A stretch of DNA of 64,000 nucleotides, from contig NZ_RZTZ01000014.1 of NCBI RefSeq assembly GCF_004005475.1, positions 80,012-144,011 of the forward strand, in the 5' to 3' direction. The position numbers and the translations under genes were made by a program. This DNA is from Niallia taxi. GTDB lineage: Bacteria; Bacillota; Bacilli; Bacillales; Cytobacillaceae. The notes beneath the pieces are model-generated. The model was given only the letters and a program-made list of their open reading frames with translations. It was not told where the DNA came from and did no database searches. Below, in pieces: positions 9,392 through 18,121 of this stretch; position 1 is the stretch's first letter, and every line of letters begins with the position of its first letter.

Positions 9392-10336
9392 TTATTTATA
9401 CATTTCTGAGGAAGCAAGTTTTTTCGCTTCAAAGTATAAAACCTGAATAAACTTTTTCGTATGGATTTTAACTTGTTTTGGTGATATGAATTCTTCATTA
9501 CGAAGTTCCGTCATTTTACATCTTATCGTCGAAAAGTCAAAAAACTTTGTTGCGTAGTTTTCAAATTTTCCATTTGTTGACTCGCTCAAGCCAATGTTTG
9601 CCCAATGTGTTATTGATTGGTTGATGGCTCTTCTCACACGCTGTTCACTTGCTTTTGTTTCTCGATTCAATTCTAGAGATGAAGCTGTCTCTCCTAATCT
9701 CATGATGGAGAGCTTTTCAAAAAGCTCTTTCAATGAGGGAAAATGGAGATCAAACCCATCATTTATTTCATGTTCATACAAGTATTGCACCATTTCCAGC
9801 AGATCTTTACTGCCATTTTCTCCTATTATACCAAGTTCTGACAACAAAAACTCAGCAGATTCGACAATTTTCACCCCTGCTTGAGTAACACCATTGCTTT
9901 GTATGTCCTGCTTATGTGTGCCCATTAACCCATTTAGGGAGCGTCTGATATTATTTACGGTTTTTTCAAGTTGTATCGTTTGTATCACCTTATGGATAAC
10001 GGCAACCAGTTCTTTTTTATTAATCGGTTTTGTTACATAATAGTCGATACCTTCCGTATATGCAGCACCAATTAGTTCTTTTGCTTCAACCTGGGAAAGC
10101 ATGATTACCTTTCCTTTAAACTCACCATTCCAAGATTTTATTGTTTCAATACCATCACTGTCCGGCATCAGCAAATCCATGATGACGATATCAATATCAT
10201 AAAAGCTTAGAACATTGCTTGTTACCTGACACCCTGTCTCAGCTTCACTAACTACCGTTCCTAGCTTTTCACCTTCGATGATATGCTTTAATACAGAACG
10301 AACCGCCCCATCATCATCCACTAAAAAAAATCTCAT
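9392..10336 (-). CDS. glnL: response regulator with YcbB/GlnL output domain
   Basis: The N-terminal ~120 residues are a receiver domain with the acidic pair DDD near residue 8, the phospho-acceptor Asp in IVIMDLLMPDSDG and the conserved Lys in YVTKPI. The ~190-residue C-terminal part resembles the YcbB domain of B. subtilis GlnL, which regulates glutamine use with the kinase GlnK. No histidine kinase gene is next to it here, so it is an orphan in this window or its partner lies elsewhere. The 314-residue length matches the family. AAGGGGC precedes the ATG. Confidence 0.82.
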   Translation of the reverse strand: MRFFLVDDDGAVRSVLKHIIEGEKLGTVVSEAETGCQVTSNVLSFYDIDIVIMDLLMPDSDGIETIKSWNGEFKGKVIMLSQVEAKELIGAAYTEGIDYYVTKPINKKELVAVIHKVIQTIQLEKTVNNIRRSLNGLMGTHKQDIQSNGVTQAGVKIVESAEFLLSELGIIGENGSKDLLEMVQYLYEHEINDGFDLHFPSLKELFEKLSIMRLGETASSLELNRETKASEQRVRRAINQSITHWANIGLSESTNGKFENYATKFFDFSTIRCKMTELRNEEFISPKQVKIHTKKFIQVLYFEAKKLASSEMYK

Positions 10337-10735
10337 TATTATGCCCCTTTTTCCATTTTACTAAAAATTGATTAGAAATTTCAGCTGTCAGCACTTCTAA
10401 CCAATAGCCCATATAAACGCTTAAATTGTATATTCCTTATTCCACTAGCACAAACTTATTACAAAGCAAGGAATCATTTAAGTCGCTTTTTATCAAAATA
10501 GTACTACAAATTTTCATTTTTTGGGTATTTTTTTATTTTTCACACAATTCAGAGGGTAGTTATTCTTGCATCCTGTTCATTATAACAGGGTATAAATAAA
10601 GGGCATGTGCTAAATATCACTTTCGTGATAAAAGCCCCATACCCATGTTACTTTTGAAAGCTTCTTTCTTTATTAGCAAAATGTCGGTAACGTGTGCAAT
10701 GAAGCATGCTGATATAGAAAGGAGTTCTCATTAAA
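10337..10735. other. intergenic stretch
   Basis: Upstream of the response regulator and downstream of the NlpC/P60 gene. A short dyad (TATCAC at 10616-10621 region, GTGATA a few bases on) may terminate the NlpC/P60 transcript. An AAGGAGT motif near 10721 has no good start codon behind it. Nothing else seen. Confidence 0.4.
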
Positions 10736-11689
10736 TTAGAAGAATGATTTTGCGCCTAAATAACGGCTTTTCCAATAGGAATTACTCATATCCGTAATTG
10801 TAACACCTGTCGATGATCCTGCATGAATAAACTTATTATTCCCCATGTAAATACCTGCATGGGAAGGACCTGATGTTGTTTCATAAAATACAATATCTCC
10901 TACTTCTGGTTTAGCTACTACTGTTCCAGAACTCCACATTGTTGCAACAGTTCTTGAAATGGATAAGCCTACTTTGCTATAGGAATAATTAATAAATCCA
11001 CTGCAGTCAAATCCAGCTGGTGTACTTCCGCCCCATACATATGGAACACCAATATACTTTTGTGCTTCTGCAATCAAAGCAGATGCTTGAGAAGATTTAT
11101 TTTGCGTTGGTGCAGCAGTCGTACCACCTGAAGCAGGTGCTTTTACATTCAGGACTTGTCCAACGAAGATTGTATTAGTGGTCATTTTATTCCATGTCTT
11201 TAACTGGTCTACTGTAATGTTAAACTTTAATGAAATAGACCATAAAGAATCGCCGCTTACTACTTTGTAGGTTGCAGTAGTTGAAGCCGTAGTTGAAGTT
11301 GAAGCCGTGCTTTGTGAACCATTCGATGTAACAATCATCAACGATTGACCAACTTTAATTGTATCACTCGTTAAACTGTTCCATTCTTTAATTTTCGCAG
11401 TAGTTGTATTATAGGCTACCGCAATTTTCGACAAAGCATCTCCACTCTTGACTGTATAATGGATATGCGCAGGAAGCAATGTTAATTCTTGTCCTACCTT
11501 AATCACTGTATTACTCAATTTATTATACGCCGTAAGATTGGCAACTGAAATATTATTGGCAGCAGAAATCTTCGTTAATGTATCACCTGATTTTACAACG
11601 TACTTCTTCTCGTGAGCACTTGCAGTTGTCTGAAATCCGGCAAAAATAATCGTCGCTGTTGCACAAACAGTAAGCAGCTGTTTTTTCAT
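10736..11689 (-). CDS. lytE: LysM–NlpC/P60 peptidoglycan endopeptidase (LytE-like)
   Basis: A secreted D,L-endopeptidase that cuts the stem peptide of peptidoglycan. Residues 1-25 form a signal peptide ending in SAHE. Three LysM repeats follow (each beginning YVVKSGD, YTVKSGD or YKVVSGD) with Ser/Thr-rich linkers. The C-terminal NlpC/P60 domain has the catalytic Cys in FDCSGF and His in SHAGIY, plus a third polar site in FIHAG. The architecture and 317-residue length match B. subtilis LytE (334). In B. subtilis such genes are controlled by WalRK and SigI; I found no clear site here. Confidence 0.88.
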   Translation of the reverse strand: MKKQLLTVCATATIIFAGFQTTASAHEKKYVVKSGDTLTKISAANNISVANLTAYNKLSNTVIKVGQELTLLPAHIHYTVKSGDALSKIAVAYNTTTAKIKEWNSLTSDTIKVGQSLMIVTSNGSQSTASTSTTASTTATYKVVSGDSLWSISLKFNITVDQLKTWNKMTTNTIFVGQVLNVKAPASGGTTAAPTQNKSSQASALIAEAQKYIGVPYVWGGSTPAGFDCSGFINYSYSKVGLSISRTVATMWSSGTVVAKPEVGDIVFYETTSGPSHAGIYMGNNKFIHAGSSTGVTITDMSNSYWKSRYLGAKSFF

Positions 11690-11911
11690 GTAGTGGCATT
11701 CTCCTTTGTGTGTGTTGTACTGTCTCTGACTCTTATTCTAATAACTAGCTTACTAGATTCCTATGCATAAAAGCTGGATGATTTGGTCTATTTTTCCTTT
11801 TGAAAACCAAAAGACTTTATTCACGCATAAATACCTATTAAATACAGTAGAATTATCCTAGTTTTTTTCCATAACAATCATCTGTTTCCATATATAAGAA
11901 TGGAAGCGACA

Positions 11912-11960
11912 AACAAAAAAAGTAATCCTTTTAAACACAATGGTCCAAAAGGATTACAAT
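11912..11960 (-). terminator. terminator of the sbcDC operon
   Basis: GTAATCCTTTT (11922-11932) pairs perfectly with AAAAGGATTAC (11947-11957), followed on the minus strand by seven T. Confidence 0.85.
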
Positions 11961-11963
11961 CTA

Positions 11964-14900
11964 TTAAAATAAATGATGAAATTGAGTCGTACTGCCGTTT
12001 TGACCTGATATTACTTCTAATTGCACATCAATTCTTTCCTTTAATTCAGGAACATGTGAAATAATTCCGACCAATCTGCCTGTACTTTGTATTTCCATTA
12101 ATGTTTCAATTGCTTGATCCAATGATTCAGGATCCAATGTACCAAAGCCTTCATCAATGAACATCGTTTCTAATGAAACTCCGCCGGCATATGACTGAAC
12201 CACATCTGCTAAGCCTAATGCCAATGACAAGGCAGCTTTAAAGCTTTCTCCACCAGATAATGTTTTCACATGTCTTTCTTGGCCAGTATATTGGTCAAAG
12301 ACAAGCAGCTCCAATCCACTTTGCACATTTCCCTTAGAGCGGTCTTTTTTTCTAATGAGCTTATATCTTCCACTTGTCATCTTCACAAGCCTGCTGTTAG
12401 CTTCCTGTAAAATATCATCTAAAAATGCTGCTAAGACATATCTTTCAAACGTCATTCTATACGTGTTTTGACCTCTAGTAATGTCGTATAAATGGCCAAT
12501 AAGCTTATAGCTTTCCTCGAGCTCTTTCATATCACTGTTAATTTTCTTTACCTTAGCCATTATTTCTTTATTGTCCTTTTCCTTAATCAGGAGGTTCGTA
12601 TGCTCCTGCTGCATAACAGCAATTTCTTCATCAAATACTTTTCTTTGTGCTAATAATGATTCCATATCTGGCGTCTTAACGTCTCGAAGTATTTCCTCTA
12701 AGTCACTAAATCGATCAGAAATAGACCGATATTGTTCTTTATATTGCTGAATGCTGTTTTGCAGTGCTTCAATTTCGCCAGCAGGAAGCTTTGCTTGATG
12801 AAATTGTCCATATGTGGCAAAGCCCTCACTTGTCATTTTTTCCAAGAAAATTTTCCGTTCTGTTTGCAGATTTGCAGCAATATCCGTATGCTGTTTTTCT
12901 AGGCTTTCCATTACACCAAGTTCCTTCTGCTGTTTCGTCTTTAGTTCTTGGAGTGCTGCCTGTGATTTGCTATACAATTCCTCCAACGTTGCAAATTTCG
13001 ACTTGGATGCAGCGAACTCCCGTTTAAAGCTTTCAGTATGTCGGAGATTTTCTGGAACAGCATTCTTCTTCGTGTTAAGCGCTGATTCCAATTCTGTCTT
13101 TTTGAGAATTAAATGATGGCTTTCTTCTATTGCTTTTTCAAGTTGGCCATTGTTTGATTCAATTGCTTGTTGCAATTCAACTGTTGCTTTATCCAACCTT
13201 TCAAGCCTGCTCGCAGCCTCTCCAAGGCTTCGCTGTACCTGCTCAAGCTCCTCTACCTCACGAGCAACTACTTGCTTCATCTCAACAGCAGACCAATTGG
13301 CGGCATCTGCTCTTATGGATTGCAGCTCTTTACTGCCTAATTCCAGTTGTTCTGCTAAAAAGCTTATTTGCGAATTTATTTGAACTAATTCTGTTTCTGC
13401 AGCAGTCTTTTGCTTCTCAATGGTAGCTGCATCACCTTTAGCGCTTTTAATATCTTCCTGTGAGGGGATATTAACATTGTTACTGCTTGCAGGAGCTGGG
13501 TGATGTTTACTGCCGCAAACAGGACATGGTGCGTCTTGTTCCAGGCTTAAGGATAAATGGTAGGACTGTCCAGTAAACCAATCGTTTTCAAGCTTTTCCA
13601 CTAAAGATTTTGCATCCTCAAATCGGGCAAGAATATTTGCTGAAAGTTCCTTTTTCTTACCAGCTATTTTTGTTTGTTCTGCTAATCTTGTTTCGATTGA
13701 AATCTGTTTATCCAGCTTTTCCAGCACATGCTTTTTATCTGCCAAAAGTCCCTTGTTTTCTAGTAAGGTGATTTTGCTGCTTTCAAGCTCCTGTCTGATT
13801 TCCTTATATCGCCGCAAATCCTTTTCGTGCTGCTCCTTGTTTTTCAAAATTGATTGCTTGTTTGCTTCCTGCTCCATTATTTGCGCAGAAGTTTTCGCAA
13901 CAGCAGCCTCAAGCATGGCAAACTGTTCAACATCTTTTTGAATAGTTTTCAAAAAGGAAATATAGTCGGATAGCTCTTTTCTTTCAAGCTCCTTATCTGC
14001 TTCACGTTGAAAAGCCTTTTCAGCTTCTATCATGTTTTTCGCGATTTTTTCCAACATTGCAGCTATTTGCGTTTTTTCCTGCTCGCATTTGTCCAGCTGC
14101 TTCTTCAAGTGATGGCATATTTCCTCCTGCTGTGTGAGCATTGCCGCTTTTTGGGCGAGCAATGCTGCTTTTTCATTTGCATTCACCATTTCACGCTGTT
14201 CCTCAAGCCTATCCTTTTGCAGCTTCAGATCGTTCTTCAGCTTCATTTGCTTTAATACAGCCTCAGCCTCAAACACTTTATTATTAAGGTCATCTCGGTC
14301 CTTATTCTTTTTTTCAAGCTCTGCCTTTAACTCTTTTGTTTTTTGGGCCATCATCTCGATTTCTTTTTTAAGCAAAGGCAAAAGAACAACATCGTTATCA
14401 TTTCCTTCTATTATCAGGCTGTAAAGCTCCTCGACAAATACACTGGAGATATTGGCTAAAGCAGATTTTCTCATCAACAGCTGCTGTTCCACATTTCTCT
14501 TCAGCTCTGATGATTTGTCCTTAAGCTTATCTTCCATGTATTTATATATTTCTGTGTGGAAGAGCTTCTGGAGAATTGCTTCCTTCTCCTTACTGTCAGA
14601 AGTCAAAAGCTTTCTAAATTCACCTTGGGGAATCATAAGAATTTGCCTAAATTGATTACTGTCTATTTGCATAATCTCTTTAATTTTTTCTTCCACTTCT
14701 CTTATCGAGGAAGCGATGTTTTTTAATTCTCCGTTTCCATCATAAACATACAGCTCTGCTTTCGCACCGATTGTAGTGAAACCATCGCCTCTTTCTTTCT
14801 TTTTGTCTTGCTGCGGCGATCTTGTAATTAGATAGCGCTTGTCTCTTAACTTGAAATCAAGACTAACCTCTGTTAATAAGGAATCTGCCGCAAACTGACT

Positions 14901-15101
14901 TCTCAGCTCAGGTCCATTTCTGTCTTCTCCACTTGCTTTTCCATATATCGCATAGCTGATTCCATCAAAAATCGTCGTTTTACCTGCTCCTGTTTTACCA
15001 GAAATCACAAACATTGTCCGAGTTCCTAGCTTTGTAAAATCAATTGTTTCTGTCTTAGCATATGGGCCAAATGCTTGCATCGTTAATTTCAGCGGTCTCA
15101 T
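11964..15101 (-). CDS. sbcC: SbcC, ATPase subunit of the SbcCD nuclease
   Basis: SbcC is the SMC-like (Rad50-type) partner of SbcD. The complex opens DNA hairpins and palindromes and trims double-strand breaks. The N-terminus has Walker A GKTGAGKTTIFDG. Two very long coiled-coil arms flank a zinc hook CPVCG at about residue 525. The signature LSGGESF and Walker B/D-loop (FIDEGFGTLD) lie at the C-terminus. The 1045 residues are normal for the family. Its ATG overlaps the sbcD stop (ATGA), so the two are translationally coupled. Confidence 0.95.
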   Translation of the reverse strand: MRPLKLTMQAFGPYAKTETIDFTKLGTRTMFVISGKTGAGKTTIFDGISYAIYGKASGEDRNGPELRSQFAADSLLTEVSLDFKLRDKRYLITRSPQQDKKKERGDGFTTIGAKAELYVYDGNGELKNIASSIREVEEKIKEIMQIDSNQFRQILMIPQGEFRKLLTSDSKEKEAILQKLFHTEIYKYMEDKLKDKSSELKRNVEQQLLMRKSALANISSVFVEELYSLIIEGNDNDVVLLPLLKKEIEMMAQKTKELKAELEKKNKDRDDLNNKVFEAEAVLKQMKLKNDLKLQKDRLEEQREMVNANEKAALLAQKAAMLTQQEEICHHLKKQLDKCEQEKTQIAAMLEKIAKNMIEAEKAFQREADKELERKELSDYISFLKTIQKDVEQFAMLEAAVAKTSAQIMEQEANKQSILKNKEQHEKDLRRYKEIRQELESSKITLLENKGLLADKKHVLEKLDKQISIETRLAEQTKIAGKKKELSANILARFEDAKSLVEKLENDWFTGQSYHLSLSLEQDAPCPVCGSKHHPAPASSNNVNIPSQEDIKSAKGDAATIEKQKTAAETELVQINSQISFLAEQLELGSKELQSIRADAANWSAVEMKQVVAREVEELEQVQRSLGEAASRLERLDKATVELQQAIESNNGQLEKAIEESHHLILKKTELESALNTKKNAVPENLRHTESFKREFAASKSKFATLEELYSKSQAALQELKTKQQKELGVMESLEKQHTDIAANLQTERKIFLEKMTSEGFATYGQFHQAKLPAGEIEALQNSIQQYKEQYRSISDRFSDLEEILRDVKTPDMESLLAQRKVFDEEIAVMQQEHTNLLIKEKDNKEIMAKVKKINSDMKELEESYKLIGHLYDITRGQNTYRMTFERYVLAAFLDDILQEANSRLVKMTSGRYKLIRKKDRSKGNVQSGLELLVFDQYTGQERHVKTLSGGESFKAALSLALGLADVVQSYAGGVSLETMFIDEGFGTLDPESLDQAIETLMEIQSTGRLVGIISHVPELKERIDVQLEVISGQNGSTTQFHHLF

Positions 15102-16243
15102 TTTAATGCCTCCTCCCTTCTGACTTTGTCGATAACATTACTAATTATTGTTCGTTTTTCCTCTGTGAAATCAGCAGTTGTCATTTCCTCATAAAAGGAC
15201 ATAAATAAATCCAATTCTGTTTTGCGCTTATGATCTTTTTCTTCTAAGGAAGTTTTTTTCTTCTTATCGATATTTTCCAGTTTCCGTTCCAGATGCAGCA
15301 CATTCGGATAAACCTGTCTCAGCTTCTGTATAGGATCAAGAATTGCACCCTCATCTAATATCGTAACTTTCAAATAGTCGTCTATTTTTTGCTTGTTATA
15401 AAATGCTGGATCCAGTAACTCGTCCATATATCCCTCAAGCTCTCTCATATCCTTTTTTGGTGTAAAGGAATGATATCGCTCCGAGAAAGACCCTTTTTCA
15501 TCTACTTCAATAATCGATACTGATTTTCGTTGCTTTGCTTCTGAGAAGGAATATTTCATTAATGAGCCAGAATACTTTACGGTAGGATGATTTATAGCAT
15601 CAGGACTATGAAGATGACCTAAAGCGGTATAAGCAAAAGGTGCAAATAATTCTGCTCCTACACAGCCTGAACCTCCAACAGACAGGACTCTTTCGGAGTC
15701 AGATGTTTTTCCTCCAAGAACAAAACTATGTCCGATTAAAATATTGGGCTCATTCACACTGAGCTTATCTTCTATTTTGCCAACAATTGCTTTCATCGCA
15801 TCATGATGACTAACGATGGATGAATCGCCAAGAAATTCTCTCACCGTTACTGGCTCACAATAAGGAACTAAATAAAAGTTAACACCATTCATATTAATTG
15901 GCGTAAGACTGTTTTCTATTTTTCCATTTAAGTAAAATTTATTTTGTTTATACCATGAGCTTCCGAATGACAGTCTTTCTGCACTGTCGTGATTCCCTGA
16001 TACAGCAAGGACTGGAATATTCATTTCTACATTGATGGTATAAAGTATTTCATCAAGCAAGTTCACTGCATCTGTTGGCGGAATGGAGCGGTCATATAAA
16101 TCTCCGGCAATGATAACAGCATCTGGCTGTTCTGTTTTTACAAGTTCTACGAATTGATTAAGCATATATCTTTGGTCCTCTGTCATATAAAGACCATGTA
16201 CTAGCTTTCCAAGATGCCAATCTGCGGTATGAATAAATTTCAA
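15098..16243 (-). CDS. sbcD: SbcD, nuclease subunit of SbcCD
   Basis: Mn-dependent Mre11-type exonuclease/endonuclease that works with SbcC. The N-terminus has phosphoesterase motif HTADWHLGK, followed by AGDLYDR, SGNHDS and GHLHSPD, which carry the metal-binding Asp, His and Asn. I chose the TTG at 16241-16243, which gives the family's usual start MKFIHTADWHLG and sits 6 nt after GAGGTG. The longer reading would start at a GTG lying inside that ribosome binding site. Length 381 residues. Confidence 0.94.
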   Translation of the reverse strand: MKFIHTADWHLGKLVHGLYMTEDQRYMLNQFVELVKTEQPDAVIIAGDLYDRSIPPTDAVNLLDEILYTINVEMNIPVLAVSGNHDSAERLSFGSSWYKQNKFYLNGKIENSLTPINMNGVNFYLVPYCEPVTVREFLGDSSIVSHHDAMKAIVGKIEDKLSVNEPNILIGHSFVLGGKTSDSERVLSVGGSGCVGAELFAPFAYTALGHLHSPDAINHPTVKYSGSLMKYSFSEAKQRKSVSIIEVDEKGSFSERYHSFTPKKDMRELEGYMDELLDPAFYNKQKIDDYLKVTILDEGAILDPIQKLRQVYPNVLHLERKLENIDKKKKTSLEEKDHKRKTELDLFMSFYEEMTTADFTEEKRTIISNVIDKVRREEALK

Positions 16244-16376
16244 ATCTATCACCTCAAAAAATAAAATATATATATATTAAGTCTATTATTTCAACAAAAG
16301 CATTGAGACTATTTATCATTATAGCAAACTATTATGTATAGAATGGAGTTTAGTTTTGATGATTCCAAAAAACGCC

Positions 16377-16416
16377 AAAAGGGGATACCTATTTAATAGG
16401 TATCCCCTTTTTATTT
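16377..16416 (-). terminator. terminator of the cold-shock gene
   Basis: A 17-bp perfect stem (16377-16393 with 16395-16411) around GGGGATACC has U-rich sequence on the minus side. Confidence 0.85.
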
Positions 16417-16427
16417 ATGTTGGTCGA

Positions 16428-16628
16428 TTATTTTTTAACGACATTAGAAGCTTGTGGGCCACGAGCGCCTTCAACAACTTCGAATTCAACTTCTTGTCCT
16501 TCTTCTAAAGACTTGAAGCCTTCTGTTTGAATTGCAGAATAATGTACAAATACATCATTTCCGCCTTCTTGCTCGATAAATCCAAATCCTTTTTCTGCGT
16601 TAAACCATTTTACTTTACCGTTGTTCAT
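16428..16628 (-). CDS. cold-shock protein, CspB/CspD family
   Basis: A 66-residue single-strand nucleic acid binding OB-fold protein. Both RNP motifs are intact: KGFGFIE and DVFVHY. Such proteins act as RNA chaperones in the cytoplasm. The ribosome binding site AGGAGGA is strong. About 200 AT-rich bases lie upstream, enough for the long, structured 5' leader known for csp genes. It is monocistronic with a strong terminator. Paralogues are too alike to choose between cspB, cspC and cspD. Confidence 0.92.
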   Translation of the reverse strand: MNNGKVKWFNAEKGFGFIEQEGGNDVFVHYSAIQTEGFKSLEEGQEVEFEVVEGARGPQASNVVKK

Positions 16629-16836
16629 GAAAATATCCTCCTATAAGCTAAAAAAAGCTTTACTTAAAATTACCATTTTATACCGCATTCTTATTACGAT
16701 TGCCAATCTTTAAAACTATGAAAAGAGGCAGTAACACTTAAATACGTTAACTAACGGTTAATGTAAATTTAACATTTTTAGTTATTATTGTCAATAGAAA
16801 ACCCTTTCATTTTTCAGATAATTAGTTTTATATATT

Positions 16837-16974
16837 TTATCCCTTCATTCTATCTGGCAAACTATCAATTGATAGAATCATCTGATCTAGCCTGGTTTCA
16901 ATCCGATATAACAGATACAAGCATACGACGATTGGAAACCCTGCTTCGCTGATAAATGATAACCATTCAGCCAT
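16837..16974 (-). CDS. YvrJ family small membrane protein
   Basis: A 45-residue protein starting MAEWLSFISEAGFPIVV, with one membrane segment (about residues 12-23) and a charged C-terminal tail containing RIETRLDQM. The core GFPIVV...YLLYRIE is typical of the YvrJ family. The ribosome binding site AGGAG is 7 nt before the ATG. It is the last of three small genes in one direction (DUF1659, DUF2922, YvrJ), a combination common in Bacillaceae. Function is unknown. The small size and the facing holin-like gene suggest a phage-related or lytic context (inference). Confidence 0.75.
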   Translation of the reverse strand: MAEWLSFISEAGFPIVVCLYLLYRIETRLDQMILSIDSLPDRMKG

Positions 16975-17050
16975 ATTATTACTCCTTTTTAGTTTTTTCA
17001 GCTACTTATTAATAAAAGGGACAGCAGAGAAAAACTGTCCCCCCTTCTGC

Positions 17051-17266
17051 TTATAGTTCATATTCTGTTACATTTCGTTCAATTACACGCACACCCTTAG
17101 CAGCAATTAAATCACCATTAGCAGTTGTCAAAACATCTGCAGCAATGATTGTGTCCATAGCTGTTTTCATCGTTTCCATGTCAATTGGCTCTAAAGGCTC
17201 TCCAAACGTTAGTTTGGATTGTTTTCCGTTTGCAGCAATAAAGGTTAATTCCAGTGTTTTCGTCAT
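17051..17266 (-). CDS. DUF2922 family small protein
   Basis: A 71-residue soluble protein starting MTKTLELTFIAANGK, with alternating hydrophobic residues typical of beta strands. The sequence resembles DUF2922 proteins. An ideal AGGAGGTGG precedes the ATG. It lies 30 nt after the DUF1659 gene and before the YvrJ gene and is probably cotranscribed with both. Function unknown. Confidence 0.8.
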   Translation of the reverse strand: MTKTLELTFIAANGKQSKLTFGEPLEPIDMETMKTAMDTIIAADVLTTANGDLIAAKGVRVIERNVTEYEL

Positions 17267-17296
17267 TTAGTCCACCTCCTATTTATTTAACTAAGA

Positions 17297-17515
17297 TTAT
17301 CTCGTAATATCATAGCTTTCATGCTTTGTCACAGAATGAACAGGATATTTCACGATTGATTCAATGGAATCTGCAGCTTGAATAATTTGGTCTGGAGCAG
17401 CTGTTGCCTTGACTAGATTAAAGGTTTTACTGATAAGCTGCGGGTCTCCATTTTCCTTCACACCATTTTGAAAATATAGCTTAATGCTAGTCTCCTTCAA
17501 TAATGATTGGGCCAT
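17297..17515 (-). CDS. DUF1659 family small protein
   Basis: A 72-residue soluble protein starting MAQSLLKETSIKLYF, of the DUF1659 type. It shares the general layout of its DUF2922 neighbour (a beta-rich start, a central helical segment, a beta end), which hints that the two are distant relatives. AAGGAGGTGAT precedes the ATG. It is first in a three-gene operon. Function unknown. Confidence 0.8.
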   Translation of the reverse strand: MAQSLLKETSIKLYFQNGVKENGDPQLISKTFNLVKATAAPDQIIQAADSIESIVKYPVHSVTKHESYDITR

Positions 17516-17625
17516 TTCCCATCACCTCCTTTCCCCTTCTATATAGAAAAGAAAAGAGATAATGGACAGGTAAACACGAAAGGAAAAGAAAATATATATT
17601 AAAATACACTCTTACTTTAGGTATG

Positions 17626-17639
17626 CGAACATACGTATG
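17626..17639. promoter_or_regulatory. candidate LexA (SOS) box
   Basis: CGAACATACGTATG matches the Bacillus LexA/DinR consensus CGAACRNRYGTTYG at 13 of 14 positions; only position 12 differs (A for T). It lies in the divergent region 54 bp before the holin-like gene and 111 bp before the DUF1659 operon. CATACGTATG within it is a perfect palindrome. Confidence 0.45.
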
Positions 17640-17692
17640 AAAGCACTATTTCATAGAATATAGTATTAAAGGATCTAACGGAGGGAAGCAAC

Positions 17693-17953
17693 ATGGAATT
17701 GGAATTATTGAAGGCATATATTAATGAAAATTATTATATTTTTATACCAGTTCTATGGGTGATAGGATATGCGCTAAAACAAACACCTCTGATACCAAAC
17801 TGGCTTATTATCTGGATTTTGCTGGTATTTTCCATTATTCTCGGTACTTGGATCACTGGTTTTCACCTATCAACTATTATTAACGGCATTTTAGTTACAG
17901 GAGTCGCGGTATTAGGACATCAAATGATGGCGCATATGCCTTTTAAAAAATAA
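17693..17953 (+). CDS. phage holin family protein
   Basis: An 86-residue membrane protein with three hydrophobic segments (about residues 13-29, 38-56 and 58-77), short charged ends and a positive tail (PFKK). The layout resembles small holins of the A118/Hol118 type (Phage_holin_5 group). Holins make membrane holes that release endolysins, but chromosomal copies outside prophages may have other jobs. No endolysin or phage gene is adjacent. ACGGAGGG precedes the ATG, and a candidate LexA box lies upstream. Confidence 0.65.
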   Translation: MELELLKAYINENYYIFIPVLWVIGYALKQTPLIPNWLIIWILLVFSIILGTWITGFHLSTIINGILVTGVAVLGHQMMAHMPFKK

Positions 17954-17973
17954 TAATTATTTTTAAAGAAAAA

Positions 17974-18024
17974 GAAGCCTTGTGCTTATTAGGAAACCTT
18001 TAAGCAGCACAAGCCTTCTTTTTT
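17974..18024 (+). terminator. terminator of the holin-like gene
   Basis: A 13-bp stem with one mismatch (GAAGCCTTGTGCT at 17974-17986, AGCACAAGCCTTC at 18006-18018) is followed by six T. Confidence 0.85.
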
Positions 18025-18121
18025 ATATTATTCATGGTTATAAAACAAGGGTTATGGTAACCTTCCTTTTCGATAAAACACTATCTCTGAAAGCTGTTTT
18101 TGCTTAGCTTACATACCCCTT

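Noticed and set aside
12764..14655. Many plus-strand open frames opposite sbcC
   Set aside because: They are shadows of the Glu/Lys/Gln-rich coiled-coil codons of sbcC and read as Ser/Phe/Leu-rich nonsense without ribosome binding sites.
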